Shown here: one piece after another, positions 17,698-26,277 of the stretch | Layout of the letters: the number at the start of each line of letters is the position of its first letter | Position numbering within the stretch: the stretch's first letter is position 1 | Source: Bradyrhizobium macuxiense | GTDB taxonomy: Bacteria > Pseudomonadota > Alphaproteobacteria > Rhizobiales > Xanthobacteraceae | Direction of reading: 5' to 3' | Assembly: GCF_007993935.1 (NCBI RefSeq) | Contig: NZ_VITY01000001.1 | Coordinates: 496,001-560,000, forward strand | Length of the DNA stretch: 64,000 nt | Translations under genes and position numbers: made by a program | The notes under the pieces: model-generated | What the model was told of the DNA's origin: nothing | Databases searched by the model: none | What the model saw: the letters and a program-made list of their open reading frames with translations, nothing else

Positions 17698-17949
17698 CCG
17701 AGCCCGACCCGCGCTTCGAGGTCGAGGGCGCCGACGCCGCGCGACTTCCTCAGGGGCTGTGGCGTGCCGGAGCGCACCATCCGCGCGGCGAACTTCAAGG
17801 AGAACATCGATCACTTCGCCAGTGGCACCATCAAGAAGCCGCTGACCACCTTCGGCAACGTCAAGGCTGACGTGCTGGCGCTGAAGGACATCAGCTACAC
17901 GAGGATGAACTTCTGCTCGATCATCCTCGGCTCGAAATGGCCGACCTGA
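17698..17949 (+). pseudogene. Remnant of HD-domain hydrolase (cyanamide hydratase type)
   Basis: RFEVEGADAAR is read in one frame at ~17712, and FLRGCGVPERTI plus a conserved tail (NFKENIDHFASGTIKKPLTT... RMNFCSIILGSKWP) is read in the next frame from ~17743. A one-base shift separates them, and the middle of the HD domain (with the metal ligands) is missing. It is therefore a decayed gene, not a functional protein. Confidence 0.6.
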
Positions 17950-17956
17950 CGCGATG

Positions 17957-18415
17957 TCACTTGCGGTTGGCCGGACCACGGTCCGGCCCGGGATCGCGGC
18001 CGGCAGCCGCGAGCGAGAGCCGGTCCATATAGTGCGCCCAGCCCCTGGCGTGGCTGGCGCACTGCTCGGCATTCGGCAGGCCACTGTGGGTCATGCGCAG
18101 CAGCGTACCGCTGTCCTTGTCGATCAGGTCGATCTCGATCAGGCTCGATCCCGGCGGCACTTCCGCGCCGCCTTCCCAGCCGAAGCTGTAGGCAAGACGA
18201 TGCACCGGCACGACCTCGCGGAACGCACCGCGCGCGGCGCGTGTGCGATCGTCACCGAGGCCCTTGAGCAGATAGAGCCCGCCGGGATGCAACTCGGTTT
18301 CGGCCTCGAGCCCCATCCAGCTCACGATCTTCTGTGGATCGGTCAGGAACGCAAATACGGTGGCGGGCGGGGCTGCGATCTGGATCTCGCGTTGAACGAT
18401 GAAGGCTTCAGTCAT
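17957..18415 (-). CDS. SRPBCC/AHSA1 domain protein
   Basis: 152 residues with the AHSA1-type helix-grip fold: IQIAAPPATVFAFLTDPQKIVSWMG at the start, then HPGGLYLLKG, REVVPVHRLAYSFGWEG and GTLLRMTHSGLP. Such proteins bind hydrophobic ligands or act with ArsR-type regulators. The start is set at MTEAF (18415), since the cyclase gene begins in the other direction 78 bases away and the longer frame would run into its promoter. Confidence 0.8.
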   Translation of the reverse strand: MTEAFIVQREIQIAAPPATVFAFLTDPQKIVSWMGLEAETELHPGGLYLLKGLGDDRTRAARGAFREVVPVHRLAYSFGWEGGAEVPPGSSLIEIDLIDKDSGTLLRMTHSGLPNAEQCASHARGWAHYMDRLSLAAAGRDPGPDRGPANRK

Positions 18416-18492
18416 CGATCCATTCTCCATTGCCGGTGGGTCTTCGGGGATAATTCGTGACATGGGTGGCGCATCGACCCCATGATGGGGCG

Positions 18493-19584
18493 ATGCAATT
18501 GTCCTCGACACTGAGCTGGCTGGTCGACGCCGCGGCCGAGACCGCGGGCGCCAACCGGTTGCTGGCGGACCTCGGAAGCCACCTTATCACAGATGGCCTG
18601 CCGCTTGCCGGTGGCGCCCTGACGCTGGAAGTTCCGCATCCGTTGATCGCAAGGCGCACCTGGCTGTGGCGCGCCGAGAATGGCGAGGTCATCGAAGCGC
18701 TCGGCTTCGCGCCGGAACAACCTTTTGCAATGCCCGACATGGTCGGATCCGGCGATGCCGGCCGGCGCTGGCTCGGCGCGCTCGCGCCCGGCCCGATCCA
18801 CGAGGACACGATTGGAACACGGCCGGACGGCCCGACCCTTGGCTGGATCGGGACACGTACCTTCACACCTGCCGAGGCGAATCGATTGCGCGAGGCGGCG
18901 CGCTTCATGGCCGCGCCGCTCGCCGCGCTTGCCGCGCGCGCGACGTTGACCGCGGCGCTGGAGGCCTATCTCGGCCGGCGCAGCGCAGCGCGCGTGCTGG
19001 CAGCGCCATTGCGGCGCAACACCGGCGAAACCATCCGGGCGGCGCTGCTGTTTGCCGATCTGCGCGGCTTCACCGCGCTCTCCGAAAGCCATCCGCCCGC
19101 CGAGGTGATCGCAGCACTCGATGCCTGGTTCGACCGCATCGCCGGTGCGATCCACGCCTTCGGCGGCGAGGTGCTGAAGTTCATCGGCGACGGACTGCTC
19201 GCGATCTTTCCGGTCACGACCAGCGCGCGCAGCGCATGCGAGGCGGCCTTGCGCGCGGTGTCGGCGGCGCGCGTCGGCATGGCGCATCTCGATACCGAGC
19301 GGCGCAGCCGCGGTTTGCCGCCGCTGGCGTTCGGCGCGGCGCTGCATCTCGGCGAGGTGCATTGGGGCAATATCGGCGCCGCCGATCGTCTCGACTTCAC
19401 CGCGATCGGCGCCGCGGTCAATCTGGTCAGCCGGCTCGAAGGCCTGTGCAAGCCGCTGGAGAAGACCGTGCTGGTTTCGGGCGCCGTCGCCGCCGAGACC
19501 GAAATGCCGCTGGTCGCGCTCGGCACCCATGAGCTGCGCGGCATCGTGCGGCCATGCGCGGTCTTTACCCTGCCGGAGCCATGA
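18493..19584 (+). CDS. Class III adenylate/guanylate cyclase
   Basis: 363 residues. The C-terminal half is a class III cyclase domain: FADLRGFTALSE (first metal Asp), VLKFIGDGLLAIFP (substrate Lys and second metal Asp), then DFTAIGAAVNLVSRLEGL with the adenine-recognising Asp and the transition-state Asn and Arg. All catalytic residues are present, so it should be active and probably makes cAMP. The N-terminal ~170 residues are an unrecognised regulatory region without membrane helices. A Met 12 codons upstream is possible. Confidence 0.85.
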   Translation: MQLSSTLSWLVDAAAETAGANRLLADLGSHLITDGLPLAGGALTLEVPHPLIARRTWLWRAENGEVIEALGFAPEQPFAMPDMVGSGDAGRRWLGALAPGPIHEDTIGTRPDGPTLGWIGTRTFTPAEANRLREAARFMAAPLAALAARATLTAALEAYLGRRSAARVLAAPLRRNTGETIRAALLFADLRGFTALSESHPPAEVIAALDAWFDRIAGAIHAFGGEVLKFIGDGLLAIFPVTTSARSACEAALRAVSAARVGMAHLDTERRSRGLPPLAFGAALHLGEVHWGNIGAADRLDFTAIGAAVNLVSRLEGLCKPLEKTVLVSGAVAAETEMPLVALGTHELRGIVRPCAVFTLPEP

Positions 19585-19589
19585 GCCGG

Positions 19590-19841
19590 TCATCGGAACA
19601 GGCGCAACCACGGCGCCAGGTGAAATGCGCTCATCAGCGCGTACATCGGGACCATCCCCTGCAGTGACAACGGTCCCTGCATGGCGCCGCAGATCATGTC
19701 GGCCGGCGCCAGCGCGGCCACCAGCGCCATCACAGCAAAGGTCGGCGCCGCCGCCAGCGACAGCCAGCGCGCGGCGATCGCACCGCGGCCGCCAAACCGG
19801 CCCTTCAACCAATCCTCATGTGTTTCTAAACCGGTCATCAT
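19590..19841 (-). CDS. Small two-helix membrane protein
   Basis: 83 residues with two hydrophobic segments (LSLAAAPTFAVMALVAALAP and MVPMYALMSAFHLAPWL). It is convergent with the cyclase gene (5 bases between stops). I do not recognise the family; small proteins of this kind are common in rhizobia. Confidence rests on length, membrane pattern and lack of an alternative on the other strand. Confidence 0.55.
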   Translation of the reverse strand: MMTGLETHEDWLKGRFGGRGAIAARWLSLAAAPTFAVMALVAALAPADMICGAMQGPLSLQGMVPMYALMSAFHLAPWLRLFR

Positions 19842-19905
19842 TCGATCTCACTGGAGATGATCCATGTCGTCATGTGCTAGGTTAGGACCAGGCCTCGGAG
19901 GGCGA

Positions 19906-19927
19906 GAGTGACAAGTGTGTCGGGATT
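19906..19927. repeat. 22-bp repeat with GACA/TGTC arms (copy 1)
   Basis: Identical over 22 bp to 39106-39127. It contains the inverted repeat GACA-AGTG-TGTC and lies 4 bases before the ATG at 19931, a position that suits a regulatory site. Confidence 0.6.
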
Positions 19928-19930
19928 CGA

Positions 19931-21151
19931 ATGGACTCGCTGATTACGGCTGCGGCGCGCGCGCTCGCGGCGGGTGATCCCCTCGGCGCACTGAAACGGG
20001 TGGCCCTGCGCGACGATGCGCCGGCGCTTGCGCTGCGCGGCATCGCGATGGCCCGGCTCGGCGATTTCACCCGCGCCAAGGAGTTGCTGCGGCGCGCGGG
20101 CCGCGCCTTCGGTCCGCGCGAGGCCATCGCGCGGTCGCGCTGCGTGGTGGCCGAGGCCGAGATCGCGCTGGTGTCGCGCGACCTGTCCTTTCCCAGCAAG
20201 AGCCTCGCTGCGGCGCGCGCAACGCTCGCGGCGCGCGGCGATGCGCTCAACGCCGCGCACGCCGGCTATCTCGAGATTCGCCGCTTGCTGTTGATCGGGA
20301 GTCTCGATGCCGCCGAGCGCATGCTTGATGGCCTCGATCCGGCGCCCTTTCCGCCGGCACTGCGCGTCGGCCACGAACTGGTCGTCGCCGGCATCGCGAT
20401 GCGGCGGCTGCGGACGCAGCCGGCACGCGAGGCGCTGGCACGGGCACGGGATGCCGCACGGCGCGCCCGCATCGCCGCGCTTGCGGCCGAGGTCGAGAGC
20501 ACCGCTCACCTGCTCGCGACGCCCGCGGCACGCCTGATCGCGCGCGGCAGCGAGCGGCCGCTGCTGCTCGAGGAGGTCGAGGCGCTGATGGCGTCGAAGG
20601 CACTGGTCGTCGATGCCTGCCGTTATGCCGTGCGTGATTCCCGCACGACCATCTCTCTGAACCGGCGGCCGGTGCTGTTCGCGCTCGCCCGGGCGCTGGG
20701 CGAAGCTTGGCCGCAGGATGTGTCGCGCAGCTTGCTGATCGCGCGCGCGTTTCGCGGCAAGCACGCCGATGAATCGCACCGCGCGCGGCTGCGGGTCGAG
20801 ATCGGACGGCTGCGCCGGGCCCTGCAGCCGCTCGCCGATCTCAACGCGACGCCTGACGGCTTCGTGCTGGAGCCGCATGGCCGCCGCGAGGTCACCGTGC
20901 TGGCGCTGCCGGTCGAGGAAGAACACGCGGCGGTGCTGGCCTTCCTCGCCGACGGCGAGGCCTGGTCGAGCTCGGCGCTGTCGGTCGCGCTGGGGGCAAG
21001 CCAGCGTACCGTGCAGCGCGCGCTCGATGCGCTGGCGGCCACCGGCAAGGTGCAATCAGTCGGCCGCGCCCGGGCGCGGCGCTGGATGACGCCCCCGGTG
21101 CCGGGATTCACGACGACGTTGTTACTCCCTGCCCCGCTGCCGAACGGCTAG
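19931..21151 (+). CDS. TPR-like protein with C-terminal winged helix
   Basis: 406 residues. The first ~200 are alanine-rich helical repeats resembling TPRs (ALALRGIAMARLGDFTRAKELLRRAG). Then comes a winged-helix-like region (NRRPVLFALARALGEAWPQDVSRSLLIARAF; RLRVEIGRLRRAL) and a C-terminal HTH (SSSALSVALGASQRTVQRALDAL). It is most likely a transcription regulator of the SARP/OmpR-like type. No ribosome binding site is evident before the ATG, where the 22-bp repeat sits. Confidence 0.65.
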   Translation: MDSLITAAARALAAGDPLGALKRVALRDDAPALALRGIAMARLGDFTRAKELLRRAGRAFGPREAIARSRCVVAEAEIALVSRDLSFPSKSLAAARATLAARGDALNAAHAGYLEIRRLLLIGSLDAAERMLDGLDPAPFPPALRVGHELVVAGIAMRRLRTQPAREALARARDAARRARIAALAAEVESTAHLLATPAARLIARGSERPLLLEEVEALMASKALVVDACRYAVRDSRTTISLNRRPVLFALARALGEAWPQDVSRSLLIARAFRGKHADESHRARLRVEIGRLRRALQPLADLNATPDGFVLEPHGRREVTVLALPVEEEHAAVLAFLADGEAWSSSALSVALGASQRTVQRALDALAATGKVQSVGRARARRWMTPPVPGFTTTLLLPAPLPNG

Positions 21152-21169
21152 CATCGGGCCCCAATCAGA

Positions 21170-21214
21170 AGCGTTTTCGAGCGAAGTGGATACCGGTTCG
21201 CGTGCAGAAAACGC
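21170..21214. repeat. Dispersed rhizobial palindrome
   Basis: Arms GCGTTTTC and GAAAACGC flank a spacer containing GAGCGAAGTGGATACC. The same sequence family is scattered through many Rhizobiales genomes. It lies between the TPR-type gene and the beta-propeller gene. Confidence 0.7.
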
Positions 21215-21239
21215 GTCAAACAAGAACCTGGAGCGCCGC

Positions 21240-21884
21240 ATGAAGCAGTCCGAAGCCGAGATCATCCGGGAATATGCCTTCGAAGGCGTCGAGAGCGTCG
21301 GCGGCGTCAGCTTCGACGGCGAGCAGGTCTGGTTCGCGGCTGGTGGCCAGCTGGTCGCCTTCGATCCCGAGAGCGGCACCACCACCCGCACCCTCGACAT
21401 TGCGGCCCATGCCGGCACCGCCTTCGACGGCAAGCACCTCTATCAGATCGCCGAGGACCGTATCCTGAAGATCGAGCCGAACACCGGACGCGTGGTGTCG
21501 ACGATCCCCTCGCCCGGCGGCGGCCGCGATTCCGGCCTCGCCTGGGCGGAAGGCTCGCTGTGGGTCGGCCAGTATCGCGACCGCACCATCGTTCAGGTCG
21601 ATCCGGAAACCGGCAAGATTATTCGCACCATCGAAAGCAACCGGTTCGTCACCGGCGTCTCCTGGGTCGATGGCGAACTCTGGCACGGCACCTGGGAAGA
21701 GGACCAGAGCGACGTCAGGCGCATCGATCCGCAGACCGGCGAAGTCATGGAACGGCTGGAGATGCCGAAGGGCACGTTCGTCTCCGGGCTCGAGTCCGAC
21801 GGCAAGGACCGGTTCTACTGCGGCAGCGGCTCGACCAACAACAAGGTGCGCGCCATCCGGCGGCCGAAGCGCAGCCGCGCGTGA
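21240..21884 (+). CDS. Beta-propeller protein (glutaminyl cyclase/SMP-30-like)
   Basis: 214 residues made of five or so repeats of a WD/NHL-like blade (SVGGVSFDGEQVWFAAGG; GTAFDGKHLYQIAEDRILKI; SGLAWAEGSLWVGQY; TGVSWVDGELWHGTW). There is no signal peptide, so it is cytoplasmic. It resembles glutaminyl-cyclase-like or PQQ-type propellers in repeat pattern; enzymatic activity is unproven. The Met at 21240 is chosen because residues before it belong to a dispersed palindrome. Confidence 0.7.
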   Translation: MKQSEAEIIREYAFEGVESVGGVSFDGEQVWFAAGGQLVAFDPESGTTTRTLDIAAHAGTAFDGKHLYQIAEDRILKIEPNTGRVVSTIPSPGGGRDSGLAWAEGSLWVGQYRDRTIVQVDPETGKIIRTIESNRFVTGVSWVDGELWHGTWEEDQSDVRRIDPQTGEVMERLEMPKGTFVSGLESDGKDRFYCGSGSTNNKVRAIRRPKRSRA

Positions 21885-21917
21885 AGCGAGATCATTCGCT
21901 CCACGCGAGCAGCAGAC

Positions 21918-23135
21918 TCAGGCCGGCGCGGGCACCGCGGTGGGCCGCGCTGCCGGCATCGGCCGGAAGGTCATCATGATCAGGAACGCGCCGAGGCCGA
22001 CGGCCCAGGAGCCGACATAGAGCCACGTGTAGCTCGCGAAGGTGTCGTAGATCAGGCCGCCGGCCAGGGGTCCGGTCGCCATGCCGAGGCTGCCGGCCAT
22101 CGCGGTGCCGCCGATCACGGTGCCCATCATCCGCAGCGGGAAATTCTCGCGGATCAGCACCGAATACAGCGGCATGGTGCCGGCGTAGATGAAGCCGAAG
22201 ACCGCCGCGACCGCGTAGAACGCGGCAAGCTCACGCACGAAGACGTAGCCGAGCGCGCCGAACGCCTGCGCCAGCAACCCAAGCACGAGCACGCGCTTGG
22301 CGCCGAAACGGTCGCCGAGCAGGCCGAAGGCGATGCGGCCACCCATGCCGGCGAGCCCTTCCACGCTGTAGATCGTCACCGCGGCGACCATCGGAATGCC
22401 GCAAGTGACGGCGTAGCTGACGGTGTGGATGATCGGACCGGAATGGGTGGCGCAGCAGAAGAAATTGGTCGCGATCAGGATGATGAATTGCGGCGAGCGC
22501 AGCGCCTGCCCCAGCGACATCGCCGGCTCTCCGTTCGCGGTCGCCGCTGCGGCGTGATCACCCTGCAGCGCCGGCGGGCGGCGCACCAGGAACGAGACCG
22601 GGATCATGATCGCGCCGACGACGCCGGACACGATCAGCATCGCGGTCCGCCAGTCATGGTGGGAGATCAGCCAGGCCGCCAGCGGCGACATCGTCATCGG
22701 CGCCATGCCCATGCCCGCCGACACCAGCGAGACGGCGATGCTGCGATGCGTATCGAACCAGCCGGTGACGCAAGCCATCATCGGCGCGAAGATCGCGGCC
22801 GTGGCGGCGCCGACCAGCACGCCGAACATGAACTGAAACGCCAGCAGCGATGGCGCCTGGCTGGCCAGCGCAAGGCTCGCCGCCAGCACGACCGATCCGG
22901 TCAGCACCACCGGGAGCGGCCCGAAGCGGTCGGACAGCGTACCCCAGATCATGCTGGTGAAGGCCATCGCCAGGAAGCCGATCGTCATGGCGCTCGAGAT
23001 GCCGGTCACCGACCACCCGGTCTCCCGCGCCATCGGCTGCAGGAACACCGGCAACGAAAACATGCCGCCGATCGCGACGCAGCCGAGCAGGCCACCGGCC
23101 GCGACGATCACCCAACGATAGGTCGAATTGCTCAT
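21918..23135 (-). CDS. MFS transporter (oxalate/formate antiporter-like)
   Basis: 405 residues, 12 hydrophobic helices. The MFS motif is present as IWGTLSDRFGPLPVV, and the second half has IAFGLLGDRFGAKRVLVLG. The general pattern is that of the monocarboxylate/oxalate-formate group. It precedes the ABC solute-binding gene on the same strand but is 146 bases away. Substrate not determinable. Confidence 0.85.
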   Translation of the reverse strand: MSNSTYRWVIVAAGGLLGCVAIGGMFSLPVFLQPMARETGWSVTGISSAMTIGFLAMAFTSMIWGTLSDRFGPLPVVLTGSVVLAASLALASQAPSLLAFQFMFGVLVGAATAAIFAPMMACVTGWFDTHRSIAVSLVSAGMGMAPMTMSPLAAWLISHHDWRTAMLIVSGVVGAIMIPVSFLVRRPPALQGDHAAAATANGEPAMSLGQALRSPQFIILIATNFFCCATHSGPIIHTVSYAVTCGIPMVAAVTIYSVEGLAGMGGRIAFGLLGDRFGAKRVLVLGLLAQAFGALGYVFVRELAAFYAVAAVFGFIYAGTMPLYSVLIRENFPLRMMGTVIGGTAMAGSLGMATGPLAGGLIYDTFASYTWLYVGSWAVGLGAFLIMMTFRPMPAARPTAVPAPA

Positions 23136-23281
23136 TCCGGAACTCCCATGCTGCTCGTTCTAGCTGGAAGACGAACGGACCGGCATGGAACCGACAGCCC
23201 GCGACCGCTTCGGCTCATTTTATTTGGGAGTTATTTGGGGGCGTGGCGGCCTCCACGGCCGGCGCCGCGATAGCCGCCTCG

Positions 23282-24448
23282 TCAGCGACCGGCCAAACTG
23301 CATCCGGGCTGCGGCGTGATCGCGCCGAGCGGGCGGACCTGCACTAGTTCCGTACCTTGCGTCTTGGCTATGAACATGTTCATCGCCGCGTGATGATCCT
23401 GGCCGAGCGTCACCGGGCCGGTCGGCGACGGAATGGTGAGGTCCGCCATCGCGTCGATGATGGCCTCTTTGTCGAGCTTGCCGGCCTTCTCGGCGGCCGC
23501 CTTGAGCGCGATCAGGGTGTTGTAATGCGTCATCACATAGTTCGAGACCGCGACGCCCGGCTCAGCGGTGGCGCGGGCCTTCGCGACGAACGCCTTGACC
23601 GAGGGGTCATCGCTCGCCGCGACCGCCGGCACCACTGTCACCATGTTCTGGCCCTTGCCGCGGAAGATGCCGAGATCGACCTCGGACAATCCAAGGAAAG
23701 CGACCGTGACGTCCTTCAGCAAACCAGCAGCGCCGGCCTGGCGGATAAAGTCCATCCCGTCGCCCTTCAGCGCGAACAGCAGCACCTTCGCCTTGCTCGC
23801 CGCGACCTCCTTGATCAGCGGTGAGAAGTCGGTCTCCGTCCCCAGCGTGTATTTCGTCCCGACCACCTTGCCGCCGAGCTTCTCGATCAAGGGCTGCGCG
23901 ATGTCGAACATCTGGTGCGGCCAGACCCGGTCGGCGCCGAGCAGGAAATACGTGTTGCCGAAGGTCTGCGTCATGTAGGGCAGCAGCTGGCCAAGCTCCT
24001 GGTTCGGCACCGCGCCGAACGAAAACAGATAACGACTGCATTTGCCGCCCTCGTAATTGGTGGCGTAGAGCAGCGGTGTCTTCGAGCCCTCGGCGAGCGG
24101 CACCAGCGCATTCAGATTGCGCGAGGTGATCGGGCCGACCACGGCCAGCACACCATCCTTTGCGACCAGCGAACGCATCGCGTCGGCGGCGGCTTCCGGT
24201 CGTGTCTTGTCGTCAGCATAGATCACCTCGACGGGCCGGCCGAGAATCCCGCCGGCAGCATTGATGTCCTTCGCGGCGAGATCGAGCCCGAGCCTGGCCT
24301 GCTGGCCGTAGAGCTCGACGCCGCCGGAGAACGGCAGCACCGCGCCGATACGGATCGGTGCGCCGGATTCGGCAGCGTGCGAAGGCTGAAGCACCGCAGC
24401 GTAGAACGCCAGCGCCAGCGTCATGCAGGAGATCGAGCGTGATGCCAT
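23282..24448 (-). CDS. ABC transporter substrate-binding protein (branched-chain/amide type)
   Basis: About 388 residues with a signal peptide (ISCMTLALAFYAAVLQPSHAAES) and a type I periplasmic-binding fold: IRIGAVLPFSGGVELYGQQARLGLDLAAKDINAAGGILGRP, then VVGPITSRNLNAL. It is most similar to the branched-chain amino acid/urea-amide binding family. No permease or ATPase genes are adjacent, so it is an orphan binding protein. The start at 24448 (MASRSISC) is preferred to a Met nine codons upstream. Confidence 0.85.
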   Translation of the reverse strand: MASRSISCMTLALAFYAAVLQPSHAAESGAPIRIGAVLPFSGGVELYGQQARLGLDLAAKDINAAGGILGRPVEVIYADDKTRPEAAADAMRSLVAKDGVLAVVGPITSRNLNALVPLAEGSKTPLLYATNYEGGKCSRYLFSFGAVPNQELGQLLPYMTQTFGNTYFLLGADRVWPHQMFDIAQPLIEKLGGKVVGTKYTLGTETDFSPLIKEVAASKAKVLLFALKGDGMDFIRQAGAAGLLKDVTVAFLGLSEVDLGIFRGKGQNMVTVVPAVAASDDPSVKAFVAKARATAEPGVAVSNYVMTHYNTLIALKAAAEKAGKLDKEAIIDAMADLTIPSPTGPVTLGQDHHAAMNMFIAKTQGTELVQVRPLGAITPQPGCSLAGR

Positions 24449-24571
24449 ATCCGTCTTCCCTTCGCGCAGATGCAACCGCGCTCGATCGACATCATCGGCG
24501 CTGCACTGAAGAATTCGTCAAGCACGCACCGCCTTGCGTCACATTCGCACAGCGACAGGCGACCCCGTCAC

Positions 24572-24600
24572 TTGACATTCAGAGGTTGCAGGCGTATTTC
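24572..24600 (+). promoter_or_regulatory. Sigma70-type promoter of the rtcB leader
   Basis: TTGACA at 24572-24577, TATTTC at 24595-24600, spacing 17. It matches the promoter at 9290-9318 in spacing and in flanking bases (GGCGTAT and a following TCGCGA segment). Confidence 0.6.
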
Positions 24601-24606
24601 GGCGAC

Positions 24607-24814
24607 CCTCGCGAACGCCATGTTTGCGAACAAGTGCGAGCGAACCGATGACACTGAAACCGCAGCAAGGATACGAACAGATCCGCAAACCGTCAGCCAA
24701 TCTACGGCCGATCGTCTGTGCATGCCCGGTTCATGGGAGCGGTCTCGCCTAAGCGCGGATCGACAATCCGTACGTTACGGACCCTCCCGAGCCAGCCGCT
24801 TCGGAGGGTTTTTT
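24607..24814 (+). ncRNA. Structured leader RNA B ending in intrinsic terminator (before rtcB)
   Basis: A paralogue of leader A. It has a hairpin (CAGATC pairing with GATCGTCTG), core TGCCCGG/TCATGGGAGCG from 24723, a GGTC/GATC hairpin, a TCCGTA/TACGGA hairpin, and the terminator CCCTCC-GAGC / GCTT-C-GGAGGG plus T6 at 24782-24814. Bases in the arms differ from leader A while pairing is kept. The terminator lies 99 bases before the rtcB start, consistent with attenuation or an independent small RNA. Confidence 0.65.
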
Positions 24815-24912
24815 GTTGCCCACAAGCGGTCTGCTCAAGCTCCGGCAAGGACAATCCCGAATGACCGCGCGGCGTGCGCGTGGCTTGTCCAGATTCAGCA
24901 GGAACCAAGACA

Positions 24913-26253
24913 ATGCGACGACCTGATCCCTACCAGGAACGCGCCCGCGAACTCTGCCTCGCCGCGGGCATCGATCCGGACTCCCGCGTCGGCGAAGGCC
25001 GCGGCCAGCCGGCCTGGTGCCTGTATCGCGATGCCGCCCGCAAGGAGAAGCTTGCGCGCGAGGCCGATGCGGCCTCGTCGGAGATCGCGATGCTGCGCCC
25101 GCAGGAGGAGCGATTCAAGAACGCGCCGCTGAAGGTGTTCGGCGAGCATGACGCGGCGACCATCACGCAGATGCGAAACTGCATGGCGGTCGGCAACGTC
25201 GTGTCCGGCGTGATCTGCGCGGATGGCCATCTCGGTTACGCGCAGCCGGTCGGCGGCGTGATCGCGTATGAGAAGCAGATCAGCATCTCCGGCGTCGGCT
25301 TCGACATCGGCTGCGGCAACATGGCCGCGCAGCTCGATGTGCGCTTCGACGACATCCGTGCGACCGTCCCGACCATCATCCGCGACGTTGCCAAGGTGAT
25401 CTCCTTCGGCATCGGCCGGAAGAACGTCGAGAAGGTTGAGCACGCGCTGTTCGACGATAGCGACGCCTAGCGCTAGAGCGACATGGAGGCATACCGGCAG
25501 AAGGCCGTCGGCCAGCTCGGCACGGTCGGCTCCGGCAACCACTATGTCGACCTGATGCGCGACGAGGCGGGTTTCGTCTGGATCGGCGTTCACTTCGGAA
25601 GCCGCGGGCTCGGGCACACCAGCGCGACCCGCTACCTCAAGGCCGCCGGCGGCAAGGACGGGATGAATGTTCCGCCCGCCATCGTCGACGAGGATTCCGA
25701 ACTCGGGCGCCGCTACATCGCCGCGATGCAGCTCGCCGGGCGCTATTCCTATGCGGGCCGCGAGTGGGTCGTGGATCGTGTCCGCCAGATCATCGGCGGC
25801 AAGGTCACCGAGTCCGTGCACAACCACCACAACTACGCCTGGCGGGAAACGCATGACGGCAAGGATTTGTGGGTGGTGCGCAAGGGCGCGACGCCGGCCT
25901 TCCCCGGACAGCGGGGCTTTGTCGGCGGGTCGATGGGCGATGATGCCGTCATCCTCGAGGGCGTCGATAGTCCGGAGGCCAAGGCCTCGCTCTACTCGAC
26001 GGTGCATGGAGCCGGTCGGCTGTTCGGGCGAAATGAAGCCAAGCGCCGCTTCACGCGCGAGGAGATGGACCGCTGGCTCAACGAGCGCGGCGTCACGCTT
26101 GTCGGCGCCGATCTCGACGAGAGCCCGATGGCCTATCGGCGCCTGCCGGAGGTGCTTGCCCGGCACGCCGGAACGCTGAAGGTGCTGCACACGCTGCGGC
26201 CGTTTGCCGTGGCCATGGCGGGCGAAGGCGAGTTCGATCCGTTCAAGGACTGA
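24913..26253 (+). pseudogene. rtcB: rtcB RNA ligase gene interrupted by two in-frame TAG codons
   Basis: An RtcB 3'-phosphate RNA ligase frame. The N-terminal 185 residues (24913-25467) contain the metal-site segment GVGFDIGCG (127-135) and CADGHLGYAQPVGG. After TAG at 25468 and TAG at 25474 the same frame continues from ATG 25483 for 256 residues, with GTVGSGNHYVDL, VHFGSRGLG, VHNHHNYAW and the guanylylation-type HGAGRLFGR. All known catalytic residues survive on the two sides, so the decay looks very recent, or the halves could be made separately. The second ATG lacks a clear Shine-Dalgarno site. RtcB joins RNAs with 2',3'-cyclic phosphate ends in tRNA and rRNA repair. Confidence 0.85.
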
Positions 26254-26254
26254 A

Positions 26255-26274
26255 GCGAGGCGTACGCGCCTCGC
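26255..26274 (+). terminator. Perfect hairpin after rtcB
   Basis: GCGAGGCG and CGCCTCGC around a TACG loop, beginning right after the rtcB stop. There is no U-tract; it may be a processing signal ahead of the tRNA-like sequence that follows. Confidence 0.5.
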
Positions 26275-26277
26275 TCG

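Noticed and set aside
24449..24912. RtcR/sigma54-type promoter for rtcB
   Set aside because: No GG-N10-GC element of the TGGCAC/TTGC kind was found; a sigma70-like promoter is present instead.
25468..25476. Programmed TAG read-through (pyrrolysine) in rtcB
   Set aside because: Two TAGs close together, no pyrrolysine genes known in this group, and relatives have sense codons here; mutation is simpler.
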